Positions 8,847-16,800 of a stretch of DNA of 64,000 nucleotides are shown one piece after another. The stretch is from NCBI RefSeq assembly GCF_003732665.1, contig NZ_MOBP01000005.1, forward strand, positions 62,001-126,000, in the 5' to 3' direction. The position numbers and the translations under genes were made by a program. The stretch comes from Pseudomonas frederiksbergensis (GTDB taxonomy: Bacteria > Pseudomonadota > Gammaproteobacteria > Pseudomonadales > Pseudomonadaceae). Position 1 is the first letter of the stretch. Each line of letters opens with the position of its first letter. The notes beneath the pieces were generated by a model. It worked only from the letters and a program-made list of their open reading frames with translations, had not been told where the DNA came from and did no database searches.

Positions 8847-10112
8847 TCATAAACGGATCGACAGGCCATCGGCCAATGATTGGCGATACGCGCGCCAGGC
8901 CGGCACGCTGCCCATCAGCAGCGCGGCGATCAGGATGCCACCGAGCAGCGTCCATTCATATTCGCTCGGCCAGGCCAGCGGCAGGTACAAACCGTAATTC
9001 GCCTGCACATAACCTTGCGCGGCGGCGATGCACACATACAGGAGCGCCACGCCGGCAATCACCCCGGACAGCGCCAGGGCGAAGGCTTCCAGCACCAACA
9101 GCGTCGCGATGTGCCACGGCCGCGCACCCACCGAACGCAGGATCGCCATCTCGCGCCGCCGTTCATTGAGGCTGGTGAGAATCGCGGTGAGCATGCCGAT
9201 CAACCCGGTCAGCACCACGAACAGCGAGACAACGAACAAGGCTTTTTCCGCGGTGCTCATCAAACTCCACAACTCCTGCAACGCCACCCCCGGCAGGATC
9301 GCCAGCATCGGTTCGCCACGGAATTCGTTGATCTCACGCTGCACCGCGAAGGTCGAAATCTTGCTGTTGAGGCCGAGCATGAACGCGGTGATCGCTTGCG
9401 GCGTCAGGTCCATATTGCGTGCCTGATCGGCGCTGATCCGGCCCTGGCCTTGGGCGGGCACGCCGTTGTGCCAGTCGATGTGGATTGCCTCCATGCCGCC
9501 GAGGCTGATGTGCAACGTGCGGTCCACCGGGGTGCCGGTGCGCTTGAGAATGCCGACCACGGTGAACGGTTTGTCGTCGTGCTTGACCAGGCTGATCACC
9601 GCAACGCCGTGGGCCAGCACCAGTTTGTCGCCGAGTTTGTAGTGCAGCGCATCCGCCACTTCGGCGCCGAGCACCACCTCGAACGGGTCGGTGGCGAAGG
9701 CGCGGCCGTCGGCGATTTCCAGGTGTTGTTGATGGCCGTACTGGTAGTGCTCGAAGTACGCCTCGGTGGTGCCCATCACCCGATAACCGCGATGGGAATC
9801 GCCGAGGGACATCGGGATCGCCCACTTCACTTTCGGGTTGTTGGCGAAGTGTTCGAAGCTGTCCCAACGGATGTTGTTGGTGGCGTTGCCGATGCGGAAC
9901 ACCGAGTACAGCAACAGGTTCACCGAGCCGGAACGGGCGCCGACGATCAGGTCGGTGCCGCTGATGGTGCTGGCGAAACTGGCCTTGGCTTCGGTGCGCA
10001 CCCGTTCCACGGCCAGCAACAGGCAGACCGACAGGGCAATGGCGAACGCGGTGAGAATCGCGGTAAAGCGGCGGTTAGCCAGGCTGGCCAGGGCTAGACG
10101 AAACAAATACAT
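8847..10112 (-). CDS. FtsX/MacB-like ABC transporter permease
   Basis: A 421-residue inner membrane permease of the FtsX/MacB type: one membrane helix near residues 15-37, a large periplasmic domain, then three helices in the last 150 residues (ALFVVSLFVVLTGLIGMLTA onward). The phrase RRREMAILRSVGARP before the third helix is the family hallmark. The start at 10112 opens MYLFRLALASLANRR, 1 bp after the stop of the ATPase. Together with the ATPase it forms a MacB-like transporter that more likely moves or extracts something at the membrane face than imports free solute. The context with His-rich DUF2796 and DUF3299 proteins points to zinc homeostasis. Confidence 0.9.
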   Translation of the reverse strand: MYLFRLALASLANRRFTAILTAFAIALSVCLLLAVERVRTEAKASFASTISGTDLIVGARSGSVNLLLYSVFRIGNATNNIRWDSFEHFANNPKVKWAIPMSLGDSHRGYRVMGTTEAYFEHYQYGHQQHLEIADGRAFATDPFEVVLGAEVADALHYKLGDKLVLAHGVAVISLVKHDDKPFTVVGILKRTGTPVDRTLHISLGGMEAIHIDWHNGVPAQGQGRISADQARNMDLTPQAITAFMLGLNSKISTFAVQREINEFRGEPMLAILPGVALQELWSLMSTAEKALFVVSLFVVLTGLIGMLTAILTSLNERRREMAILRSVGARPWHIATLLVLEAFALALSGVIAGVALLYVCIAAAQGYVQANYGLYLPLAWPSEYEWTLLGGILIAALLMGSVPAWRAYRQSLADGLSIRL

Positions 10113-10113
10113 C

Positions 10114-10824
10114 TCAGACCTCGAACGGGGTGGCGGCGCGATTGAGCTCGGCCAGCGACAGGTTGCGGTCGAACAGCGGCGCGAGGCTCTGGTCATGGCT
10201 GACGAACAACAGGCTCGAGCCGGCTTCGCGGCATTCGGCGAACAGCAGGCGAATGAAGTTCTCCCGGGCGTCGTAATCCAGGGCCGAGGTCGGTTCATCG
10301 GCGATCACCAGTTCCGGTTGGCCGATCAGCGCCCGTGCGGCGGCGACCCGTTGTTGCTGGCCGATGGACAGCGAATCGGCGCGGCGGCTGAGGATGCTTT
10401 CATCCTTCAAACCCAAATGCGCGAGCAGGGTGGCGGCGGCTTGATCGACGCTGCCGTGACGCTGCTTCGCCCGTTCGGCGCGCAATTTGGAGAAGTGGCA
10501 GGGCAACTCGACGTTCTCGCGCACCGAGAGGAACGGCAGCAAGTTGAACTGCTGAAAGATGTAACCGGTGTGATCGACGCGAAAACGGTCGCGAGCGCCG
10601 GCACCGAGTTCGGTCAGTTCCTGGCCGAGCAAACGGATACTGCCCCGATCAGGCTTCTGCACACCGCCGAGCAGGCCGAGCAGGGTGGTTTTGCCACTGC
10701 CGCTGGGGCCTTTGAGGAACAGGGTTTCACCCGGTTCCAGGCGAAACGCCGGGATGTCCAGCAGCGGCGGGTGGCCGGGCCAACTGAAGCCCAGGTCGGA
10801 CAGTTCGATGAGTGCTTGGGTCAT
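10114..10824 (-). CDS. ABC transporter ATP-binding protein of the zinc-linked operon
   Basis: A 236-residue ABC ATPase of the LolD/MacB class. Walker A GPSGSGKT is at residues 39-46, the signature LSIGQQQRVA and Walker B LVIADEPTSALD follow, and the His switch is in LLFVSHDQ. The ATG at 10824 is the first codon that gives a normal N-terminus (MTQALIELSDLGFSW); longer reading runs back into a REP pair. It energises the permease encoded immediately downstream. Between it and the DUF2796 gene lies a REP pair of about 95 bp, so expression of the downstream part may be tuned by that RNA structure if all four genes share a transcript. Confidence 0.92.
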   Translation of the reverse strand: MTQALIELSDLGFSWPGHPPLLDIPAFRLEPGETLFLKGPSGSGKTTLLGLLGGVQKPDRGSIRLLGQELTELGAGARDRFRVDHTGYIFQQFNLLPFLSVRENVELPCHFSKLRAERAKQRHGSVDQAAATLLAHLGLKDESILSRRADSLSIGQQQRVAAARALIGQPELVIADEPTSALDYDARENFIRLLFAECREAGSSLLFVSHDQSLAPLFDRNLSLAELNRAATPFEV

Positions 10825-10853
10825 GTGAAACCGGTCAGGGAGGTGGTGAGCCC

Positions 10854-10948
10854 TTGTAGGAGCGAGGCTTGCCCGCGAAAGCGATCTCACAATCGACATC
10901 TCTGTTGAATGTGACGGCCTCTTCGCGGGCAAGCCTCGCTCCTACAGG
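10854..10948. repeat. REP pair inside the zinc-linked operon
   Basis: Inverted arms with cores TAGGAGCGAGGCTTGCCCGC and GCGGGCAAGCCTCGCTCCTA about 40 bp apart. It occupies nearly all the space between the DUF2796 gene and the ABC ATPase gene, which are read in the same direction. Confidence 0.85.
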
Positions 10949-10959
10949 ATCGTGGTGGG

Positions 10960-11538
10960 TCAGAATTTCAGGGCTGCTGCCTTGGACGTCACTTCAACAC
11001 CTTGCTGGCCGCTCGGGCTGATCAGTTGTACCTGAATCTTCTGGGTCGCCGGGAAGGTGTTGAAGATCGTCGTCAGGTCCAGCGTTTTCAACGCACCGGG
11101 GGCCGAGCAACTGAATTGGTAATGGGCGTGGATTTCGCTGTGGTCGTGGTGATGCTCGTGACCGTCCTTGTCCGCTTCGTCGTGGTCATCGTCGGCGTCC
11201 GGCTTGTCACCGAACAGCGGACTTTCCAGTTCCTGGGTCGCGACTTTGCAACCGGCGGCTTTCGGCAGGTTGAACAACGCCAGCGGGTTTTCCAGCTTCG
11301 CCTTGGCGGCGGCGACTTTGGCTTTGTCGGCATCGGTGGTGGCGACGTGCTCGAAGCCCACCAGGTTCATCGCCGGGCTTTCCAGCTCCAGCTCCAGGGT
11401 CTGGCCGTCCAGCGCTGCGTTCAAGCGACCGACGCCATGTTCGTGGGCGCCGAGGCTGCCGTGTTCAGATTCATTGGCCGCATAGGCGACGGCCAGCGGC
11501 AACAGGGCAAACGGCAGAGCGAGAAGCAGACGACGCAT
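10960..11538 (-). CDS. DUF2796 His-rich periplasmic protein (ZrgA-like)
   Basis: A 192-residue exported protein: signal peptide to about residue 20 (ending AVAYAANE), an N-terminal HEHG motif (GAHEHGVGRL), and a central His/Asp stretch (DGHEHHHDHSEIHAHY) typical of zinc-binding proteins. Two cysteines (GCKVATQ, YQFSCSA) are conserved in DUF2796. This family includes ZrgA of Vibrio and PA4063 of P. aeruginosa, both linked to zinc acquisition. It is the first gene of an operon with an ABC ATPase, permease and DUF3299 protein, and the Zur-like box upstream fits induction under zinc shortage. Zinc binding is well supported by composition; whether it is a chaperone or a solute-binding component is not known to me. 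Confidence 0.88.
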   Translation of the reverse strand: MRRLLLALPFALLPLAVAYAANESEHGSLGAHEHGVGRLNAALDGQTLELELESPAMNLVGFEHVATTDADKAKVAAAKAKLENPLALFNLPKAAGCKVATQELESPLFGDKPDADDDHDEADKDGHEHHHDHSEIHAHYQFSCSAPGALKTLDLTTIFNTFPATQKIQVQLISPSGQQGVEVTSKAAALKF

Positions 11539-11570
11539 GGCGGGTCTCCGGAAAGTAAAGTGAAAGGTTT

Positions 11571-11588
11571 GTTATGTAATCTTATAAC
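11571..11588 (-). promoter_or_regulatory. Putative Zur box upstream of the DUF2796 gene
   Basis: The sequence GTTATGTAATCTTATAAC has perfect GTTAT/ATAAC ends. Its right part GTAATCTTATAAC (11576-11588) matches the gammaproteobacterial Zur core GTTATANTATAAC in 10 of 12 fixed bases. It lies 33-50 bp upstream of the DUF2796 start codon, where a repressor would cover the promoter. The P. aeruginosa counterpart operon is known to be Zur controlled. Confidence 0.65.
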
Positions 11589-11673
11589 GAAAGTGCGGAG
11601 AGTTTGACCGCCCGCTTGGCGTTGCACAAGACCCATGGGAGCATGCAGGTCAGAAATGTGCAGGAGCAGACTC

Positions 11674-12024
11674 ATGTTGCGAATACGCGGAAGCATCGGC
11701 GACTGTCCGGTGGATTTGACCCTGGAGATGGACGACGGCGACTGGGCACGGCTTGGCGCGCAGTTGCAGGTCAGCAAAACCGAGGACGTCAGCGTTCCGG
11801 CGGCCAAACCGCTGAATCAGGATGACGCGCTGTGGCAGATCGCCAAAGACCTGCTGCGCAAGGCCGGACAATTGAGCGGGCCGGATTTGCTGGAGCAGTT
11901 GGAAGGGCTGACGGGCAGCGCGGCGTCGGGCAAGCGGTTGTTGGTACGCCTGCGCCATAGCGCGGATGTGAAAGTGGTGAGCGGCGGGGATACGCCGCTC
12001 TACAGCTGGCGCGAGCCAGCGTAG
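11674..12024 (+). CDS. Conserved small protein of unknown function
   Basis: A 116-residue protein without signal peptide or membrane segment, acidic overall. I chose ATG 11674 (MLRIRGSIGDCPVDLTLEMD) because AGGAG lies 7 bp before it; the frame is open for 13 more codons upstream. The N-terminal third resembles a small beta domain, and the middle (DALWQIAKDLLRKAGQLSGPDLLEQLEGL) an amphipathic helical part. It stands at the position of PA4062-like genes in P. aeruginosa, divergent from the zinc-linked operon, so part of its promoter may overlap the Zur box. I do not recognise a function. Confidence 0.7.
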   Translation: MLRIRGSIGDCPVDLTLEMDDGDWARLGAQLQVSKTEDVSVPAAKPLNQDDALWQIAKDLLRKAGQLSGPDLLEQLEGLTGSAASGKRLLVRLRHSADVKVVSGGDTPLYSWREPA

Positions 12025-12115
12025 GAGCTGCCGAAGGCTGCGATCTTTTGATCTTTCGGTTGTTCCAGCACCGCAAAAACAAGATCAAAAAATCGCAGCG
12101 TGCCGCAGCTCCTAC
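12021..12115. repeat. Long inverted repeat, GTAGGAGCTGC family
   Basis: The arms GTAGGAGCTGCCGAAGGCTG and a complementary copy ending GCAGCTCCTAC each continue into CGATCTTTTGATC-like sequence. It is a third repeat family in the window, common between Pseudomonas genes. It starts inside the stop region of the small protein gene and ends 30 bp from the 3' end of the thioredoxin gene. Confidence 0.8.
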
Positions 12116-12144
12116 GGGACCGGGTTCACAGGACCCGAATCCGA

Positions 12145-13017
12145 TTAATACAACGCGGCGAACAACTTGCGCCGATAGGTGGTCACCAGCGGGTGATCAT
12201 TACCCAGCAGTTCGAACACTTGCAGCAAGGTCTTGTGCGGCAGGCCTTCGCTGTAACTGCGGTTGCGGATGAACAGCTTCAGCAGTGAGTCCAGCGCCGG
12301 TTCGTATTGCTGGCGGGCCAGTTGCTGGATCGCCAATTGATACACCGCTTCATCGTCCTGCGGATCTTTGGCCAGGCGCGCTTTCAGGTCAGCGGCATCC
12401 GGCAAATCCTTGGCCTGACCCAAAAACTGGATCTGCGCCTTAGCACCCGCCAGCGCAGCCTTGTGCTCATCGGTCTTGACCGCGTCGAGCACGGTTTGCG
12501 CTTCGCCCAGCTCGCCGCGTTCGGTGAGGCAGCGGGCATACAGGATCAGCGCTTTGGCGTTGGTGTTGTCTTCGCCCAGCAGCACTGTGAGGATGGCTTC
12601 GGCGTCGGCAAAACGGCCTTCGTCGAACAACGCCTGGGCCTGTTCGAACGGATCAGCAGCGGCCGGCGGCGGCATTTGCACGTGAGGTTCAAGCATGGCG
12701 CGTACGGCGGATTCCGGCTGCGCACCGGCAAAACCGTCCACCGGCTGACCGTCCTTGAACAGCACCACGGTCGGCAGGCTGCGAATGCCGAAGCGCGAGA
12801 CGATGTCCGGCTCGACGTCGCAATTGACCTTGGCCAGCAACAACTCGCCCTGATAGCTCTCGGCGATGGTTTGCAGCATCGGCATCAGCGCCTTGCACGG
12901 CGCACACCACTCGGCCCAGAAATCCACCAGCACCGGTTTGTGAAAAGAGTTCTCGATCACCGACTGGTCGAAATCGGCAGTCGTAGCGTCGAAGATGTAC
13001 GGCGTTTCCTGACTCAT
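12145..13017 (-). CDS. cnoX: CnoX-like thioredoxin/TPR chaperone
   Basis: A 290-residue protein: an N-terminal thioredoxin fold (residues 1-110) with active site FWAEWCAPCK, then a tetratricopeptide-type helical region rich in Ala (AQALFDEGRFADAEAILTVL, ARCLTERGELGEAQTVL). This is the architecture of E. coli CnoX (YbbN, 284 residues), a chaperedoxin that guards GroEL substrates. E. coli CnoX has SQHC instead of CxxC, while this protein keeps both cysteines and may be redox active. The start at 13017 (MSQETPYIFDATTADF) is preceded by GAGGGATC-type sequence on its strand. Monocistronic, between two repeats. The symbol is given by architecture, not by alignment. Confidence 0.85.
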   Translation of the reverse strand: MSQETPYIFDATTADFDQSVIENSFHKPVLVDFWAEWCAPCKALMPMLQTIAESYQGELLLAKVNCDVEPDIVSRFGIRSLPTVVLFKDGQPVDGFAGAQPESAVRAMLEPHVQMPPPAAADPFEQAQALFDEGRFADAEAILTVLLGEDNTNAKALILYARCLTERGELGEAQTVLDAVKTDEHKAALAGAKAQIQFLGQAKDLPDAADLKARLAKDPQDDEAVYQLAIQQLARQQYEPALDSLLKLFIRNRSYSEGLPHKTLLQVFELLGNDHPLVTTYRRKLFAALY

Positions 13018-13116
13018 GAGGGATCTCTTGGAAGCGTGAATGAGGCAACTATACGGCTTGGCGGGGTGTGGCCGGAAGCGGGGTGGCCGTTGCAGATGTA
13101 TTGGCTGACAGGACGC

Positions 13117-13211
13117 CTTCGCGAGCAAGCCCGCTCCCACATGGGAATTGCGGCGAACCCGGATTTTGTGATCAGCACAAAACTACTGTGGGAGCGGGCT
13201 TGCCCGCGAAG
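13117..13211. repeat. REP pair
   Basis: Inverted arms with cores CGCGAGCAAGCCCGCTCCCA and TGGGAGCGGGCTTGCCCGCG about 47 bp apart. The right end is only 3 bp from the stop of the methyltransferase gene, so the repeat may protect that mRNA's 3' end. Confidence 0.85.
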
Positions 13212-13214
13212 CTT

Positions 13215-13871
13215 TTAGCCGCGCCGCGCATGGTAAAGGCTCACATGCCGGAACTCTTCCGGCTCGGCCAGATCGGGCAAGGTCATCGCCTCCAGCATTT
13301 CAATGCGCCGGTACAGCGGATGACGAAAATCCCGGACCCGCGAATCCGCGACCAAGGCTTCCCTGCCGCGACTCAAAAACTCATCGAGCAGCGGCAGATT
13401 CGCCCGGTCATACAGCACGTCGGCGACCAGAATCAGATCAAAGCGATCGGCCTCGGCAAAGAAATCCGTCGAATAATTGAGTTCTACATCATTGAGCCGA
13501 GCATTCGCCCGACACGCGGCAATCGCCAGCGGGTCCAGGTCGCAAGCCACCACTTCCAGCGCCCCGGCCTTGACCGCCGCAATCCCGGCCACCCCGGAAC
13601 CCGCGCCAAAATCCAGCACCCGCTTGCCTTTAACCCACTCGGGAAACTCGGCCAGATACCGCGCCACCGCCAGACCACTGGCCCAGCAGAAACTCCAGTA
13701 GGGCGGCTCATGCAGAATCCGCCGGGTTTCTTCGGGGCTGAAGGCGCGGTCCATGTTGTCGCCGTCGATCAGCCAGAGCTCCAGGTCGGTGTCCGGCAAA
13801 TGGCAGGCGACGAGTTGCGCATCGCCGAGCAATTCACCTAACGCCTGTTGCAGGTCGAGCGGTGCAATCAT
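13215..13871 (-). CDS. Class I SAM-dependent methyltransferase (nicotinamide N-methylase-like / lysine methyltransferase type)
   Basis: A 218-residue soluble enzyme of the seven-strand methyltransferase fold. Motif I VLDFGAGSGVAG binds S-adenosylmethionine (about residues 85-96), the acidic residue after strand 2 is in VACDLDPLA, and LILVADVLYDR is the post-motif typical of the METTL20/ETFB lysine methyltransferase group (COG3897). The PYWSFCWASGLAVARYL segment before motif I is also characteristic. Substrate is unknown; ETF-beta is one possibility by family. It overlaps the lipoprotein gene upstream by 4 bp (ATGA), so they are co-translated. Confidence 0.85.
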   Translation of the reverse strand: MIAPLDLQQALGELLGDAQLVACHLPDTDLELWLIDGDNMDRAFSPEETRRILHEPPYWSFCWASGLAVARYLAEFPEWVKGKRVLDFGAGSGVAGIAAVKAGALEVVACDLDPLAIAACRANARLNDVELNYSTDFFAEADRFDLILVADVLYDRANLPLLDEFLSRGREALVADSRVRDFRHPLYRRIEMLEAMTLPDLAEPEEFRHVSLYHARRG

Positions 13872-14338
13872 GGGGCTTTGACGAATTGCAGTTGGCCTAA
13901 CGCCTGGGTGGTCGGTTGGGTGATGGTCTGTGACGGCAGATGCAAGATCAACTGGCCGGACTGGGTGGCGCGGCCGCGCAGTTCCACGCGGGCGCCGACC
14001 GGAAAGGATTCCGGATTGAAGCGCAGGCGAAACGGCAGCACCTGGTTGGTGCCGATCAGGCTGGAGCTGGCAAGTAATTGTTGCGGGCGGGACTTGTCGT
14101 CGATCACCAGCAGCGCCAGTTCCACTTCGGCACCGGCCGGCACGCCTTGCAGGGTGCCGCTCAGTTCACGCTGATAGGCCGGCAACGGGCCGAGGTCAGC
14201 GGATTCCTTGGCTTTTTTCTGCGCCGCTTGTGGCGCCGGGCCCGGGCCCGGGGTCGGTGGCTGGGGCTTGGGCGCATCGCTGCCGCAGGCCACCAGCAGG
14301 CTTAAAACACTGAGCAGGACGAGCGGTCGTAGCGACAT
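13868..14338 (-). CDS. YbaY-like outer membrane lipoprotein
   Basis: A 156-residue lipoprotein: signal peptide [18 protein letters not shown] with lipobox LVAC and lipidated Cys18, then a Pro-rich linker and a YbaY-type domain (type III secretion pilotin-like fold) with [25 protein letters not shown] and [17 protein letters not shown] chose the ATG at 14338, which has GGAG about 9 bp upstream, over an ATG 9 codons earlier that would hide the signal peptide. No known catalytic role; the family is thought to be structural in the envelope. Followed directly by the methyltransferase gene. Confidence 0.85.
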   Translation of the reverse strand: MSLRPLVLLSVLSLLVACGSDAPKPQPPTPGPGPAPQAAQKKAKESADLGPLPAYQRELSGTLQGVPAGAEVELALLVIDDKSRPQQLLASSSLIGTNQVLPFRLRFNPESFPVGARVELRGRATQSGQLILHLPSQTITQPTTQALGQLQFVKAP

Positions 14339-14465
14339 TTGTGGCTCCAGCAAGGTGAAATCCATGAATCAAACATATTGCTCGTCTGTATACCGCAAAC
14401 CCTATGGCTTGTCTTGCCACGGGGATGCGCTACCATGGCCCTCCCTTTTTTTGTTGCCTGCCACC

Positions 14466-14930
14466 ATGCACTGTCCCTTCTGCGGTGCCAACGACACCAA
14501 GGTCATCGACTCGCGTCTGGTCGCCGAGGGCGAACAGGTGCGCCGCCGGCGTGAATGCCTGGCCTGCGGCGAGCGTTTCACGACGTTCGAGACCGCCGAA
14601 CTGGTGTTGCCGCGCCTGATCAAAACCGACGGCAGCCGTCAGCCGTTCGACGAAGAAAAACTGCGTGCCGGCATGCAGCGGGCGCTGGAAAAGCGCCCGG
14701 TGAGTGTCGAACGCCTCGAATCGTCGCTGGTGCACATCAAACACAAACTGCGTGCCACCGGCGAACGAGAGGTCAAATCCCTCGTGGTCGGTGAACTGGT
14801 GATGGCCGAGCTGCAAAAGCTCGACGAAGTCGCCTACATTCGTTTCGCCTCCGTGTATCGGCGCTTCCAGGACTTGAACGAGTTCCGCGAAGAGATCGAT
14901 CGCCTGGCCCGTGAGCCGGTGAAAGAATGA
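14466..14930 (+). CDS. nrdR: Transcriptional repressor NrdR
   Basis: A 154-residue regulator of ribonucleotide reductase genes. It opens with a zinc ribbon (Cys3, Cys6, Cys31, Cys34 in MHCPFCGAN and [11 protein letters not shown]) and continues with an ATP-cone (about residues 49-139: [20 protein letters not shown] to the end of [12 protein letters not shown]) that senses ATP/dATP. Length equals the family norm. It is the first gene of the riboflavin operon and its stop overlaps the ribD start by 4 bp. A weak sigma70-like promoter (TTGTCT at 14409, TACCAT at 14431, 16-bp spacer) lies just upstream. Confidence 0.97.
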   Translation: MHCPFCGANDTKVIDSRLVAEGEQVRRRRECLACGERFTTFETAELVLPRLIKTDGSRQPFDEEKLRAGMQRALEKRPVSVERLESSLVHIKHKLRATGEREVKSLVVGELVMAELQKLDEVAYIRFASVYRRFQDLNEFREEIDRLAREPVKE

Positions 14931-16060
14931 CCACCTCTTCCGAACAAGCCATCCTCGACGCCCATTACATGGCCCGAGCCCTGGAACTGGCGCGCAAAGG
15001 TCATTACACGACGCACCCCAACCCGCGTGTTGGCTGTGTGATCGTCAAGGACGGGCAGATCGTCGGCGAAGGCTGGCATGTGCGCACCGGCGAACCCCAC
15101 GCCGAAGTCCACGCCCTGCGCGCTGCGGGCGACAAGGCCCGTGGCGCCACCGCTTACGTGACCCTGGAACCCTGCAGCCACCACGGCCACACACCGCCCT
15201 GTGCCGATGCGCTGGTGAATGCCGGCCTCGCCCGCGTGGTGGCGGCGATGCAGGACCCGAACCCGTCGGTGGCCGGTCGCGGCATGCAGCGTCTGGCCCA
15301 GGCCGGTATCGCCATCGAAAGCGGCGTGCTGGAAGGTGAAGCGCGCAAGCTCAACGAAGGCTTCCTGAAACGCATGGAACATGGCTTGCCGTTTGTGCGG
15401 GTCAAGTTGGCCATGAGTCTCGACGGTCGCACGGCGATGGAAAGCGGCGAAAGCCAATGGATCACCGGCCCTGCTGCGCGTTCGGCGGTGCAGCGCTTGC
15501 GCGCCCAGGCCAGTGTGGTGCTGACCGGCGCTGACACGGTGCTGGCGGACAACGCTCGTTTGACCGTGCGCGCCGCTGAACTGGGTCTGGACGCCGAGCA
15601 AACCGCATTGGCCATGAGCCGTCCGCCGCTGCGCGTGCTGATCGACGGCCGTTTGCGAGTGCCGCTGGACGCGCCGTTCTTCAAGGCTGGCCCGGCGTTG
15701 GTCGCGACCTGCATGGCCATCGAAGAACAATACGCCAATGGCCCGGAATGCCTGATCGTGGCCGGCGACGATGGTCTGGTGGACCTGCGCAAGTTGCTGG
15801 TCGAACTGGCCAACCGTGGGGTCAACGAAGTATTGGTCGAAGCGGGTCCGCGTCTGGCAGGGGCTTTTGCCCAGCAAGGTCTGGTGGACGAATTCCAGAT
15901 CTTCATCGCCGGCAAGTTCCTCGGCTCTTCTGCACGACCTTTGCTGGACTGGCCGCTGGCGCAAATGAAAGACGCACCCGAGCTCAAAATCACCGAAATC
16001 CGCGCAGTTGGCGATGACTGGCGAGTCATCGCCATTCCCGTGCCGGCAGCGAGCGTATAA
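14927..16060 (+). CDS. ribD: Riboflavin biosynthesis deaminase/reductase RibD
   Basis: A 377-residue bifunctional enzyme performing the second and third steps of riboflavin synthesis from GTP. The N-terminal deaminase has the zinc site His58-Ala-Glu60 (EPHAEVHAL) and Cys83/Cys92 ([12 protein letters not shown]). The C-terminal reductase begins near residue 150 with [15 protein letters not shown] and includes GPRLAGAF. Translation starts at the ATGA overlap with nrdR. The next gene, riboflavin synthase, follows after 46 bp with its own strong ribosome site. Confidence 0.97.
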   Translation: MTTSSEQAILDAHYMARALELARKGHYTTHPNPRVGCVIVKDGQIVGEGWHVRTGEPHAEVHALRAAGDKARGATAYVTLEPCSHHGHTPPCADALVNAGLARVVAAMQDPNPSVAGRGMQRLAQAGIAIESGVLEGEARKLNEGFLKRMEHGLPFVRVKLAMSLDGRTAMESGESQWITGPAARSAVQRLRAQASVVLTGADTVLADNARLTVRAAELGLDAEQTALAMSRPPLRVLIDGRLRVPLDAPFFKAGPALVATCMAIEEQYANGPECLIVAGDDGLVDLRKLLVELANRGVNEVLVEAGPRLAGAFAQQGLVDEFQIFIAGKFLGSSARPLLDWPLAQMKDAPELKITEIRAVGDDWRVIAIPVPAASV

Positions 16061-16106
16061 TTCCCGGCCTGCGCCACGCGACGGCTTTGTTCTCGAGGAG
16101 GACTCC

Positions 16107-16784
16107 ATGTTTACCGGCATCATCGAATCCATCGGCAGTATTCGTGCATTGACCCCAAAAGGCGGAGATGTGCGGGTTTACGTAGAAACCGGCAAGCTCG
16201 ACCTGAGCGACGTCAAACTGGGCGACAGCATTGCGGTCAACGGCGTGTGCCTGACCGCGGTTGAACTGCCCGGCAATGGCTTTGCGGCGGATGTCAGCCG
16301 TGAAACCCTCGACTGCACCGCCATGAACGACCTGAAAAGCGGCAGCCCGGTCAACCTGGAAAAAGCCCTGACCCCGACTACTCGCCTCGGCGGTCATCTG
16401 GTCAGCGGCCATGTCGATGGCGTGGGCGAAGTGGTTGCCCGCACCGAGAACGCCCGCGCTGTGGAATTCCGCATCCGCGCACCGAAAGACCTCGCCAAGT
16501 ACATCGCCCATAAAGGCTCGATCACCGTCGACGGCACCAGCCTGACCGTGAACGCAGTCGATGGCGCCGAGTTCTTGCTGACGATCATTCCCCACACCCT
16601 GAGCGAAACCATCATGGCGTCTTACCAGCCAGGTCGCCGGGTGAATCTGGAAGTGGACTTGCTGGCACGTTATCTGGAGCGCCTGTTGCTGGGCGATAAG
16701 GCCGCAGAGCCCGGCTCCAAAAATAGAGAGCCCAGCAACATCACCGAAAGCTTTCTGGCCCAAAACGGCTACCTCAAATCCTGA
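16107..16784 (+). CDS. ribE: Riboflavin synthase
   Basis: A 225-residue alpha-type riboflavin synthase that turns two 6,7-dimethyl-8-ribityllumazine molecules into riboflavin. It opens with the family signature MFTGIIESIGSI and has two similar lumazine-binding halves, each with a NGVCLT / DGTSLT motif (VNGVCLTAVEL near residue 45 and VDGTSLTVNAV near 145). ATG 16107 is preceded by GAGGAGGA. It lies between ribD and ribBA, with 16 bp to the latter. Also named ribC in some Pseudomonas annotations. Confidence 0.96.
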   Translation: MFTGIIESIGSIRALTPKGGDVRVYVETGKLDLSDVKLGDSIAVNGVCLTAVELPGNGFAADVSRETLDCTAMNDLKSGSPVNLEKALTPTTRLGGHLVSGHVDGVGEVVARTENARAVEFRIRAPKDLAKYIAHKGSITVDGTSLTVNAVDGAEFLLTIIPHTLSETIMASYQPGRRVNLEVDLLARYLERLLLGDKAAEPGSKNREPSNITESFLAQNGYLKS

Positions 16785-16800
16785 CTCAAGGGGGTGCCTT

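Noticed and set aside
16740..16800. FMN riboswitch before ribBA
   Set aside because: Only 16 bp separate ribE and ribBA, and none of the conserved RFN helices can be found there.
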